Source: Trichoplax sp. H2
Lineage: Eukaryota; Placozoa; Uniplacotomia; Trichoplacea
Assembly (NCBI GenBank): GCA_003344405.1
Contig: NOWV01000041.1
Location: 1-64,000, forward strand
Direction of reading: 5' to 3'
DNA length: 64,000 nucleotides
Numbering within the stretch: the first letter of the stretch is position 1; each line of letters starts with the position of its first letter. The notes beneath the pieces are model-generated. The model made no database searches and had not been told where the DNA came from. It worked only from the letters and a program-made list of their open reading frames with translations. Both the position numbers and the translations under genes were made by a program. Positions 1-12,700 of this stretch are shown in pieces.

Positions 1-859
1 TGTACGCAACGATCGAGCATTTCGATGATACTCACTTTGCCTTCGCCTATCAGATCGCTGGCTAACTGACATTATCCTCTTTGTAACACTTTCTGATATA
101 TGAAATTCTACATATATATATACTACTTTAACTTGTTTGTATTTGCATTTGCAGTATTACAGCAATGCATTCGACTCGATTACATACTTTCCACCAGATT
201 ATGATCTACTATAGTAATCGTAAATTAAGAATAAGATTGGTTAGTATTGTTAGATAACTAATATACAGTAGAACATCCTTAGTACTGTGCCTAATTCTAT
301 ACTAATAATCATATTGTGCATAAAAACTCGCTCAAGAATCCATACAAATATGGCTTCGCAGAAATGTCTTCGAAGAATTTTTTCTTTCAATTTTTATCGA
401 AGTAGCACATCAAATAAAAATTTAAATGCCTGGTGGCTACCCTTAGCAATATAACGAATAGTATTTTCAATGTCTGTACTCTACAGAAATTTCTACATTA
501 GAGCAGTTCGTTTCACACGGAGAAATTTTAAGACAAAAAGGACGGTAAGACTCACCATCATTAATCCAATACGAAAACTACTACAATATTGACGTAGATA
601 TTATTTCTACCAGTCAGAGTATGATGAACTAACCATATCCTAATATATGAATTACAGTTCTATTTTTACTTCTAACCTTAATAGTAACTTGAAACCCAAC
701 TGTACTGTACATGGTCATGTGTACTTTAGCAGAGAATTTCCCACTACGGTCTATGATCATAAGCTACTAAAAGTTTCTGAAGATAAATATAGAATGTCTC
801 GCTACGGTACATCATGCTAAACATGACATGTAGTCTACGATCTCAATACTCAGTTATGT
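1..859. other. Unassigned AT-rich sequence at the window start
   Basis: No open frame with plausible splice signals and no recognisable domain was found on either strand. The stretch lies outside the tandem duplication that begins near 865. It may be intergenic or part of an intron of a gene lying to the left. Confidence 0.4.
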
Positions 860-1617
860 TACATACTGAATTAATTAATTTTGAATGTATTAAAATTAAA
901 GGAATGTTAAAATAGATATGTAAGTTCTCTTAGTGTTAATATATCTCTGTCACAAACCAACTTCGTGACAAGGATAACGTAAAACAAATCTCTAAATTAC
1001 TATAGTCTCCAGGATTCTGTATCCCTTAATTATCTCACAAGTATTTAGACGCCTTTGATTCTACGTTAAACTCAACTAGACAATTGAGAACTCCTTTATT
1101 CAACTATCTGACGGGTTTATATACCCTTCTACAGCAGCTAACAATCATGAGTCATCTTATAAAAATACTTAGGTGAGAACATCTACTAACTAATTTTTCA
1201 CAGTCGGACTACAATATGTCCACTCACAGAATCATTTCAGTGCCCATTACAACACAGCATTAAATTTACTGTAACACATTTATAATTAGAGTAATTCCTA
1301 TTGTAAGTAACTAGTTGTAATATATTATCACTATAATATATTAACCAAATTTAGATAGCTATTTCTTCGCGGTAGTTCGTACTGTGACACTCTCACGTTC
1401 AGACTTATCTTGATGTTATAGTACGGTAGTGTATTAGTTTAGGAGTAGTTCAGAAAGCTCCTATTATAGATAGTTAGTATTTGTGACGACATTTACTTAA
1501 AGAGTTGTCTACTTTTAGATTCATGATATCAAGTAAAATTTATATAAAGAATTAAGATACAAAATACAGACGTAATTTGTAAAGTTTTATTTAGAATCCT
1601 GAATGGATATATCCGCC

Positions 1618-4600
1618 TTAGTCAAATAGTTTTCGATATTTACCGTATAACTGGTCCATGAAATCATAGTCATTTATAATAGTTTTGACTACTGTACAAT
1701 CTGATTCACCACGTTGGCTATTTATCTGGTAGGTAAAAATATAATAATGTAAATTTTAATAAGATGAATAACTACATTTCTAATGATTGCATTGGATTAA
1801 AATCGTAATTTGAAATTAAATGTCTTTAACATTTTTATTTTAAAAATTGTGAATTAGAATTCATTTAAGTATTTGTCTAAACTGGTAATATGAATGATAG
1901 ACTTACTTTTGAGGTTATCGTGTTACGTAATTTGAATTTGTAATGGTACAGTTCATGGTAGATCGTATATCGTTCTTTACAAAATTTACCTAAAACGAAC
2001 TGATATAGCAAAGATTGTTGATAATTAACGATGTACAGTTTCATAATTTAACTCGTATAGTGGTTGTCACGATCAATTCAAATCATTAATTCTAACAGTT
2101 GAATGTAATCTAAAGTAACTCTGGTTTTTAAATTTTTACGCCTACATACCGATTTCTTGCTAGGCTCACCATCTTCTTTCTCCTGCTGCTGTAATTAGAT
2201 TTTTTATCAATGTGTTGATGCACAAGAATTAAAATTAATTTGTACAACTATCAATGTCTCTATTGTGTTCCTGGTACGATTCAGTAGCTACGATGGATTG
2301 TTGCTAGGCAAAATTTGAAAATACCTTATAAGTATCACTACAATAGGCCACTCTGGTGAATTTGATTTTCCAGGTAGCAATTCTATCTGGAAGCTTGCAG
2401 GCCTTAATTTTATGAATAATATTCTTTTATGGAACAAACTACTGAGAAATTTTAATACTAAGTAATAAATGAGATTAAACATTTACCTCACAGTTCAGTT
2501 TGCCTCGTAATCTTTTAGTAATCATCTTTGGATACTTTTCTAGTGATGCCTAAAATTTGTAAAGAATATTTGCTATTATAATCAGGAAGATATGAAGAAG
2601 GATAGGCTCATACGTATCCCCAAAACAATCTAACTTAATATAATTTACATGATAATATATTTTTTGCTGTAGGCTATAGCTAGCATCTAAGTATTATTCA
2701 TCTTAATAGCGGTAAGACTCTATAACCACACAAAATAGATTCTTGCTGTTGGTTCAACTAAAGAGCTTGTAAATAACTATGCAGTGTAAAGATATTCGAA
2801 ATACGTTACGCGATTAATACGTAGTATACAGTAAAAATGTAAACCGTTTTTAATACCCCTTACAAACATTTACAAAAGCCTATAAATTATAATCTTGCAT
2901 TTTTATATGCTTTATAACAATGTGATAATATAGGTGTGACTTAAACTTATGCATATACCGTATGCTACTTGTTTTACCTTAAAATTTGACTGCAAGGCCA
3001 TACTGTGTAGGGCACTGATTTTGGTATTAATATTACGTTCTATTCGGGTTTTTGGGATTAAAAAATACGAATCTATGGCAATTATATAGTTAAAATGAAA
3101 ATTCTCATAGATTGTGCCAGTATTAATATTTATTGATCAGCAGGAGAACTAAATTCAAATAGCGTTCCAAATCTATTGCTTGGTAATGATGCACGAGCAT
3201 ATTCCAAACTTACCGTTTTTGGCGGTGACATCGTCAGCGAATTTATCATTGATAGCTACAGATGCAATGTATTGGATGTAGATATAAAAACAATTTTTTA
3301 AGGACTGTTGCCGTGACTTCACCTTTTCCCGGAATGTTGTTAACTCTGCAGTAATGAAAGCAAAAGTAATATTTAATGCTCTTCACTAATTATAATTAAT
3401 AATAAATTTCACGCCTATAATTTAGCTATTTACCAGATGGCTGTTTCCTAGCTTGATGTTCGGAAACCTAGATATATTCACACACAGACAGCGAAGGGCT
3501 ATTCAAAATAATTGCTTCAAGTGACGTGGCTTGATATAGAATAAAAATATATATACCTCATTAGCTTCTTCTGGTGAGGCTTCACGGCCATCAGTATCTG
3601 ATAATATAAATGAAAAAGTAATCAGTCAACCTTCAGAAATGTACATTGACTCATTCTATTCGATTAGTTTGTAAGTGTAGCAGTTACATTATCGTTTTAA
3701 CGAATTGCATAAAATTTTTCATCAATGTTACAATAATAGAAGGCTTATTAACAGATAGAATCATAAAATGTACTATTTAGGATTTATGTATCAGTTAGCT
3801 TAGAACATGATGTTATACTATCCGCGGTGAACGCTACCCGTAGACTATAGTATGGAAAGATTGTTATTAAATAAGTAATAATGTATCACAGTTATGCTTA
3901 TTATATAGTTAAGACTATAGCTCACCATAAGTATGGTCATTTGATTTGTTTAATATGTTCTCAATCGTAGGACTGTTGTCAGTATTACTACCATTATCGT
4001 CGGTGTCTTCAGAATCCGAGATGATGCATATTCCACTTTTAGGGCTTTTGGTTTCTATTGATTATAATTACACAACAATACATGTAAATTAATCTTGAGT
4101 TCATAATAACAACTAGGAAATCACCTGTGTATTAGTTTGTTTTGGTAGTTTAATTTAGATACTTTATATGGTAAAATAATTCGAGAATACATATCTTAAT
4201 TAAATACTGCGCACGCAAGTAGTACGGTAATCATTTTATTTTCGCCTACTTTTATTTTGCAGCCTTTCTTTCAAGGCTGTAACTTCTTTGATTTTATCTT
4301 TCTCAATTCTTGCTATTCTTTTTGACCGTCGTTTAGAATGCAAAGATCTGAAGGAAAGATAGATTTACGTATGCATTAGTCACGCCAGTAAGTGAATACA
4401 GGAAATGAATGTGTACGAAATAATAAATTTACGGTGTCAATGATGCATTATCAGGTTGATTCGCACTCTCGCCATCATAGTGATAGTTTTGTTGATTGAT
4501 TCCTTTATTTTTAATAATATCCGAGTCGGAAGACATAGTATAACCATCATCAGATTCATGATTATCCGAAACGAGCCTGTCACCTTGTACTGAATCTACG

Positions 4601-7025
4601 TCAGAAGCTTCCGACGGAGACTGACTGGTAGAGTATTGAAGTTCAGATGTATCGTAATCATTTTCAGGATCTGGTAGTGTTTTGTGAGTAAGCAATGATA
4701 GTATAACATTACTAACTACATTTATTAATACAGTGTATAATGAGAGTACACAATTTCTTAAAAGAAGTTTTAGTTAATCGACTTTAAAACAGCACATTAA
4801 TAGCGTATTACTGTATTGAAGTTCACATACGAGGTATCATGCAATATTAAGTTTGCTGTTAAGCGATATCAGTTTTTCGCATTGCCTTTTCTATATCTTA
4901 CAACTATGATTGAAAATACCCAATCTCAATGTTATAGAAAAGAATACTACGAAAAACTGAATATTGTCTAACATCGGAAATAGTACTATTACTTTGTAAT
5001 TATTACTAGTTTAAACTTTAGAAATAGGATAAATTCCAGTAGTAAGAAATGGTATTTCGATTTCTTTTATGACCTGTTTTGTGCGGCGCGGGAAGAGTAG
5101 TATCGTCTTCACTATGGGTATCGTTGTCACTTGTGCTGATTTGACCATAATCTAATTTTGGAGCCATCAACTTTGACTTTCTCTTTTCACTGATATTTTG
5201 CAGTGTTCTATTAGCACCGTTAATGTCCTCTGGACCAGAACTATCGGAATCTATCATAAATTTCCCTTTTTTCGAGCTATGACTAATGGTAGATTTAATT
5301 AAAACGTTAATAAGGAATAGTGAATGCCAATTATTATCAACAGCTACTGATGTAAAGTAGACGCGCTATTCTGTTCTGGTACATTAGTTATTTTAATCAT
5401 TCATTTAAGTTACTTTTTGTAAATGGATTGGAGTAAAGGCGATTACTTTTGTGCAATGTTTGCAGAAGATATTCGGATTGTAGTAGTATTCTTTACGGTA
5501 TTCAGAGAAATGATGTAACTATAGCAGCACATAATTCAGTAATTACTAACGCATTAAGATCTTGTAATTAATTGTACAGTATATTAAAATTACTGTAGAT
5601 AACATCTTAGCGCGATAGTAGCATACCAAAAAGGATACTATCAATTACTGTACACTATAAACGTATTCTGTTATCCACTATATTCTGTATAGTTAATTAT
5701 TGCATTGAGCATCAATACATCCATACAGTATGCAACAGCAATGCCAACAGCAAAGATCAATGATATAGTAAAAGGGCTATAAACAATATTAATACGAGTA
5801 AATATTGTATACTGTAGACAGGTGGCCATAATACTAAGATGCATCCGTCAAATAGATGCGATATTTTCATTTAGAATTGCAGTACCAGCAATAGTGAAAC
5901 TTTTCCCATCTATTAAATTGCTATTAACAGGAGTTCTTGGAAACATGCTGCAACAGGTTTTACTGGCCTAACCTCAATAAACTAAGTAGGGCATATGTAT
6001 CAAATACTCTTATATGACTATTTTAAAAATCGAGCTAACAATCTATCATGCATGCTATCTCTTGATAAAACATTCACTTTTACATCATCTACATTGAATA
6101 TACTCTATATTCTACACTTTGCTTTCGTAAAGGTATACGTATATTTTGTTGAAGCTATCAGTGTTGTATACTGTTGCGATATAAAAAATTCCAGCATGAC
6201 TGAGCAGATAGCTAGAGTATTGCTGCATTATCAATTCTAAGGTTAATAAACTGATGCTACAGTGAGCCGCTAAGTAGTTTCGTGTAGTTTTACTTGTCTA
6301 CTATGATCATGTATTAACATTTAGCTGTAGATCTTTCGCTACGTTACATTTCATAGTGACTAATCATTATCTTAGTCATATCGGCGTTAGTAATAAGAAA
6401 TATTATCTTAAATTGCCTCCTATATAAACTAAAACTCAATTGAAACGAGACAGGTCGACTGGAAGTAAATATTGTTGATCTACAGTATAGGTGTAAATTT
6501 CTTCAGGTAAATTGTCTGTTACGAGCAACAGGAAATCATCAAAGTAGATTATAAGGATTTCTCTACGTTGATCAGATGATCTAAAGTGCGTTATACTCTA
6601 TGTATTTTTACGGATTAAATCAAATAAGTTAAATTTGCTCATAATATCAATGGCAATCAACGATGGACCTAAACGATTAATATGTAGCTAAATTCTTGAC
6701 TATTTCTTGATATGCTATATACTGTAGTATACCCGCATAGAAAAATTTTTTCCCTACTTTGCCATACTTTGGATTGCAATCCATTTTTACAACTCTATTT
6801 CGCAATTCTGTATATGCATCAGATTGTACTTTACTACTGAGGCAGGTAACTCTTTCTACGCTCTTCTCTATCCTATTCTACATACTCATAAAATGATTTT
6901 TGTTGTCTATTAGCCTGTATACGCGTACGTTATCGATATAACAACCATAAAACATGCTGATGGATATGTACAAACCATAAAGGCCCATCGCTATCGTCAT
7001 CTGAAATGTTAGTTAAATTTTCCAT
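1618..7025 (-). CDS. CCDC82: CCDC82-like protein, shortened paralogue (possibly decaying)
   Basis: Exons in transcript order: 7025-6976, 5276-about 5074, 4670-4433, 4347-4250, 4054-3926, 3597-3557, 3343-3214, 3039-2978, 2549-2487, 2402-2325, 2188-2150, 1725-1618. The N-terminal half is acidic and Ser-rich with short basic patches. The C-terminal half resembles my recollection of the CCDC82 C-terminus (DUF4211): a helical stretch, a C-x2-C pair (frame CEAC), then a W/F/Y-rich segment. Against its neighbour three changes stand out. About 258 bp is missing from exon 2, taking the normal donor, so I used a weak in-frame CAG/GT donor. The exon 6 acceptor is mutated from CAG to CAT, and the next AG 12 nt downstream keeps frame. 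A one-base indel in the last exon gives an earlier stop. All later exons remain open (412 aa with the inferred donor), so it may be a working short paralogue or an early pseudogene. Confidence 0.55.
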
Positions 7026-8700
7026 TGCTGCTTTTAGTACTGCCGTAATGAAGTTCTTTCACGCTCTGAAACTGTAGATACAAATTCCTCCTTCGATTAG
7101 CTATTATAGAACATGCAATCCTCAACTGCTAGGCAGAAAAAATTAAAACACGTCACGTCGACGAGCTTGTCTAGTCAAGTCTGGTTTTGAATTTCCCGGC
7201 ACTTTTAAAAGGTTGAATATTAGACAATCGGCTGATAGATTTGCATTACAATGCCATATATTGTTAGCTTGTATATTAGAGCCATCAAACTGTGACGCAA
7301 ATAAAAAAAAAAATGAGCTAATAGCTACAGACAGACCTCAGTTGGTCGAAGAGGAAATTAACAGAATATAATTAAAAGTTCCCCTAAATTAAATACAGTT
7401 CCCACAAGATTCTACAATTTGTAGAAAGCGTTGTAGACTTCCTACAAATTACATCAACTGCAAAGGCTCCAATTTCGCTTCAGATACAATGCAGGACGTA
7501 CGGACGTAATATTCCAATTCTATATACCGTATAGGTAAATGTATGAAAATACGCCTAATGTTTGATCTTACTAGAATAGCATTTAATAAGGATGGTTTCC
7601 TTCGGCATGAATTTATAAATAGAAAGATTTTACACCATTAAGGAAGCCATTAATCTAGAGTTCAATATAACTTAATTACCATATTGAGAGTTTAACAGCA
7701 GCTTGTATTCAGGTCTACAATAAAATTGCACCATCGAGAGGACTGGTTGCAAATTTGCAGTTCATTAGTGCGATTATGTTTTGAGCTGTTACAACTTGAA
7801 CTACTGTACGAATGGACTTGTAAAAAGCGAGAGATGATCGTAGAAATAATAGTCTATCCTTTCATTAGTATAACTTGGTTTAGTGATGGACTTGTATAAA
7901 TTTTCCAGTCAGTCTATACAGTAAATCGATGTACTTTTCAGATATTAGCCATGATTTAAGATATCTAATTAAATTAAGTAGCTACAATACGGTACTATGC
8001 CTGCTAGAGGTAGATTTTATATAATTGTGATATCACCTTGGTACCCGCTCTATAGAATTGCTTCGTTTGTCCAGGTTGATCACACCGGCAAAAGTAGGCA
8101 ATGTCTTTTTAATATATTATGTAGATATATGTAGATATGGAGGTTATAGAATAGTAGAGTCACGATAGAGTCGATATGGAGCATTAGTCTGCCCAAAGTA
8201 TGAACAAGAGCACTAAGATTAAAGCATCACTTTGCAATGTTGCGTACAAAGATTGCACATTGGAAAGTATTTTGTGATTACAAAAAGTGCAACTGTATAC
8301 CGTATTAAAAATCGTGTATTGCGTTTATGTTTTATAGCTAAAATCCCTGGGAATCAGTTATACGTTCTTAAGGTCTTCGTTGATAGTTAATATTCTCTCC
8401 CATGATTGTAATAGATTTAGTGTAAAAACACATCATTTTGAGCGTATTATTTATACCACGAATAATTGTCCCTTTTGTATGGTATAATACCTGTAATAGT
8501 GTAACCCATTAACAATATAGCTTTTCTAGTGTTGCGAATAAAAATGTATTGGTTACATTTTTTCAATTACAAGAAGACTTGTTAAGTTGTACTGTGTCGT
8601 AGTAACAATTACAGCAAGTATTAAACTTATATATGTACAGAAATCTTTCGTATACAGTACAGTATACAATATATTTCGATGTAATTTTTAAAAATAAAAC
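7026..8700. other. Duplicated 5' flank of the first CCDC82-like gene
   Basis: No gene was resolved here. Patches match 15265-16860. The two copies share no conserved open frame: a short frame that is open at 16483-16674 is broken by an early stop here, which suggests non-coding or degenerate sequence. It probably includes the promoter and 5' UTR of the adjacent gene. Confidence 0.45.
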
Positions 8701-9490
8701 AATGTCAAGGAATCAGGTTCTAAGGAGGCCGTTTATTGTGAACGGGTATAGACAGGTAGTATTACATGATTCATACAAACATAATTTATTAGATTATATC
8801 TCGGCAGTATAAAACATCTTTAGCGGGTGTATTTATATGCATCGAGCACGCTAGTAAATAATAAACCTTTGATGTATATAATCCGATCTTTCCTTTATCC
8901 TGGTACCTTATTAATTTAATTGCGAAAGTCGCGGCAGCTCCGCTTAAATTTTATAGAAGCTAGCTGCAATGGTAGTTACAGACTGAGCGCGATATAAAGT
9001 TTATATGTAGATAGTAAGTTTACTAAATATAGATAATAACGCTATGTAAACTTATTAACATTACAAACAAGTTTAATTCAATGCTATTGAGAGTAGTGTG
9101 TGAAAATATTACCGATAATAGAGTCTTCTTAGCTTGCTGAATAATCACTATGTCATTCAAGATTATCTATCAATTTTTAGACGTTGCACAAGTTTTGTAA
9201 GCATATAATGAAGTATTTTTGATATATCTACGAGTATATCGCTGTTTACAACGTTCTGTAGTTATGCCAAGAACTGCTATTTGTATATATAGTTGCAGGT
9301 TTGATATGGCAAGATTACCGAAAATGAGAATATACATTCGTTATGTACAAAATTAGCGAGTATAATTAGATATCATAAAGGAATAGCACATTTTATGGTT
9401 ATCCATTTAATTTAGTTATTTGTAATGACAAATAAAAATATATATACGCATATACATTTATATTAGTCTAGCATTATATCATTACTACCT
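8701..9490. other. Unique spacer between the two duplication copies
   Basis: AT-rich sequence with no recognised coding exon and no obvious counterpart outside the spacer. The duplicated block resumes near 9495. Confidence 0.4.
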
Positions 9491-9767
9491 TGCATAATCA
9501 ATTAATTTTGAATATATTAAAATTTAAGGAATCTTAAAACAGGTATCTAAGTTTTCTTAATATTAATATTTCTCAAGTTCAGACTTATCTTGATGTTATG
9601 ATATAGTAAAGTATTAGCTTGGTGGTAGCCCAGAAAACTCCGATTATCAAATAGTTAGTATTTGTGACGACATTTACTTAAGAGGTCTCTACTTTTAGAT
9701 TCATGATATCAAGTAAATTTGTATAAAAATTTGTTAAGATAAAAATATAGATGTAATTTGTAAATGA

Positions 9768-12700
9768 TTATGTAGAATCCTGAATGAATTTATCCGCCTC
9801 AGTCAGTAACATTTGATATTGATTGTAAAACTGGTCCATGATATTATCGTCATTTATAATAGTTTCAATTATTCTACGGTCTGATTCGCAATATTGGCTA
9901 TTTATCTGGTGGGTAAAAATATAATAATGTTAATTTTAATAAGATGAATAACTATATCTATAATGATTGTATTGGATTAAATATTTTAACATTTTTATTT
10001 TAAAAATTAATTAGGAGTCATTTATATATTTGTCTAAACTGGTATTATGAATGATCGCTATCGCCTTACTTTTGAGGTTATCTTGTTAAATAATTTGAAT
10101 TTGTAATGGTACAGTTTATGGTAGATTGTTGATCGTACTTTACAGAATCTACCTAAATAGAACTGGTGTAGCAAAGATTATTGATAATTAATTAATGATG
10201 TACAGTTTCAAAACTATATTCGTATAGCGGTTATCACGATCAGTTCAAATCATTAAGTTATATGTAAGAAGATCAGAGAGAATTAGTGAAATCTAACTTG
10301 ACGTAACTTTGATTTTCAAATCTTTATACGTACTTACCGATTTCTTGCTAGGCTCATCATCTGGTATCTCCTGATATAATTAAAGTAGATTTCTTATCAA
10401 TCAACGTATTGATACACAAGAATTAAAATTAATTTGTACAACTATCAAAGTCTCTATTGTATTTTTGATACGACTCAACAAGTACGATGGATCGTTGGTA
10501 AGCAAAATTTGAAAAATACCTTAAAAGTATCACGACAATAGGCTCTTCCATTAAATGTGAGACTCCAGGTAGCAATTCTGTTTGATAGCCTGCATGCCTT
10601 AATTTTATAGATAATATTTTTTTACGGAACAAATTATGGAGAAATTTCAACACTAAGTAATAAACGAGAGTACACATTTACCTCGCAGTCTCGTTGGCCC
10701 GGTAATTCGTAAGTAATGATCATTGGATACTTTTCTAGTGATGCCTGAAATTTATTAAGAATATTTGCTATTATAATCAGAAATATATAAACAAAGTTAA
10801 TCTGGGGCACACTAAAAAACGATCTAACTTAATAATTAACATGATGTACATTCTTTCTTGTGGGCTATAACTAGCATCCAAGTGTTACTTATCTTAATAG
10901 CGATAAGACTCTATAGCACTCAAAGTAAATCGTTGCTGTTGTTAAACTAAATAGCTTGTAATTAGCATATAGTATAAGATATTCGGAATATGTTACGCAA
11001 TTAATGCATAGTATACAAATGTAAACTTTTCTAATACACGTCATAAACGTTTATGAAAGCGCGTAAATTATAATCTCGCATTTTTACATGCTTTTATAAT
11101 GGTGATAGTATAGGTGAGAGTTAAACTTATTCATATATGTTACTTATTTTACCTTAAAATTTGACTGCCAGGCTGTACTTTGTAGGATACTGACTTTGGC
11201 ATCAATAAGACTTTCTATTCGATTCTTTGGCTTCAAAAAATAGTCAACTATGACAATTATGGGATTAAAATTAAAATTCTCATAAATTGTATCAAGTTTT
11301 AATATTTATTAATCAGTTGGAGAATTAAATTCAAATGACGTTCCTAATCTGTTGTTTGGTAATGGTTTATATTCCAAACTTACCGTTTTCGGCGGTGACT
11401 TCGTCAGCGAATTGATCATCGATAGCTACAGATGCAATGTATTGGATGTAGATACAAAAACATTCTTTTAAGGGCTGGGCAAGTGAATGCATCTTTTCCC
11501 GGAATTTTGTTAACTCTGCAGTAATGAAAGCAACATTAATATTTCGTGCTTTTTATTAATTGTAAATACTGTTTCACATGTATAACTGAGCTATTTACCA
11601 AATGGCTGCCTCCGAGCTTGATATTCGGAAACCTAGATGTGTTCATAACAGACAGCACACGCTATTCAAAATAATTACCTTAGACGACGTGGCTTGATAC
11701 GAAATTAAAATATATATATATATACCTCAATAGCTTCTTCTGATAAGGCTTCAGAGTCATCACTATCTGATAATACAACTGAAAAAGCAATCAATCAACC
11801 TTCAGAAATGTGCTATTAACAAATGTACATATTTAGGATTTTATGTTATCAGTTACCAAAGGACATGATGTCACAGTATCTACTGTAAACGTTACCAGTA
11901 AGTAGATAATGGTATCGAATGACTTTTATTAAGTAAATAATAGTGTATCACAGTTCTGTTTTCTATATAGTCGTGACTATAGCTTACCATTAGCATTATA
12001 ATCATGGGGTTTGATTATTTTATCGACCATAGGGCTATTAATGTCGTTACTACTACCAAAGCTGTCGATATCTTCAGAATCCGAGATGATATATCTTTCA
12101 CTTTCAGGGCTTTCAGCTTCTATTAATTATAATTTTATAATTACACAACAATACGTGTAAATTTAACGATGAATTCATAATGAGTAATAATTAGGAAATT
12201 ATCCTGTACATCAGTTTGTTTGGTAGCTTTTCTTAGATACTTTGTATGATTAGATAATTAATTAAAGAATACATATTTTGAACAAGTACTGTGCACGTAA
12301 TCATTTTATCACCTACTTCTATTTTGCAGCCTTTCTTTCAAGGCTGTAACTTCTTTGACTTTATTTTTTTCAACTGTTGCTATTCTGTTTGACCGTCGTA
12401 TAGAATACGAAGATGAAGGTCTAAAGGAGGAATAGATTTACGCATACATTATTGGCGCTAGTAAGTTAATACAGGAAATGAATGTGTACAAAATAATAAA
12501 TTTACGGTGTCGATGATGCATTATCCGACTGATTCGCACTCTCCCCATCATAATGATAATTTTGTTGATTGATTCCTTTATTTTTAATAACATCCGATTC
12601 GGGAGACGTTTTGTAACCATCATTAGATTCATGATCATCCGAGACGAGCCATTCCAATTGTACTGAATCTACGCTAGAAGCTTCCGACGGAGACTGATTG

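Larger units (their letters stand above)
865..8700. repeat. Segmental tandem duplication, copy 1
   Basis: This block matches 9495-16860 in the same orientation. Matches include intergenic sequence downstream of the gene (868 with 9498), all coding exons of a CCDC82-like gene, intron sequence and the 5' flank (for example 8205 with 16483). The offset between copies varies from about 8.2 to 8.6 kb because of indels, including about 440 bp at 950-1395 that only this copy has. Divergence is obvious by eye, so the duplication is not recent. Confidence 0.85.

Noticed and set aside
10429-10677. 82-codon minus-strand frame similar to one at 2288-2482
   Set aside because: The similarity is real but comes from CCDC82-like exon sequence read in another frame; the true exons here are 10597-10520 and 2402-2325.
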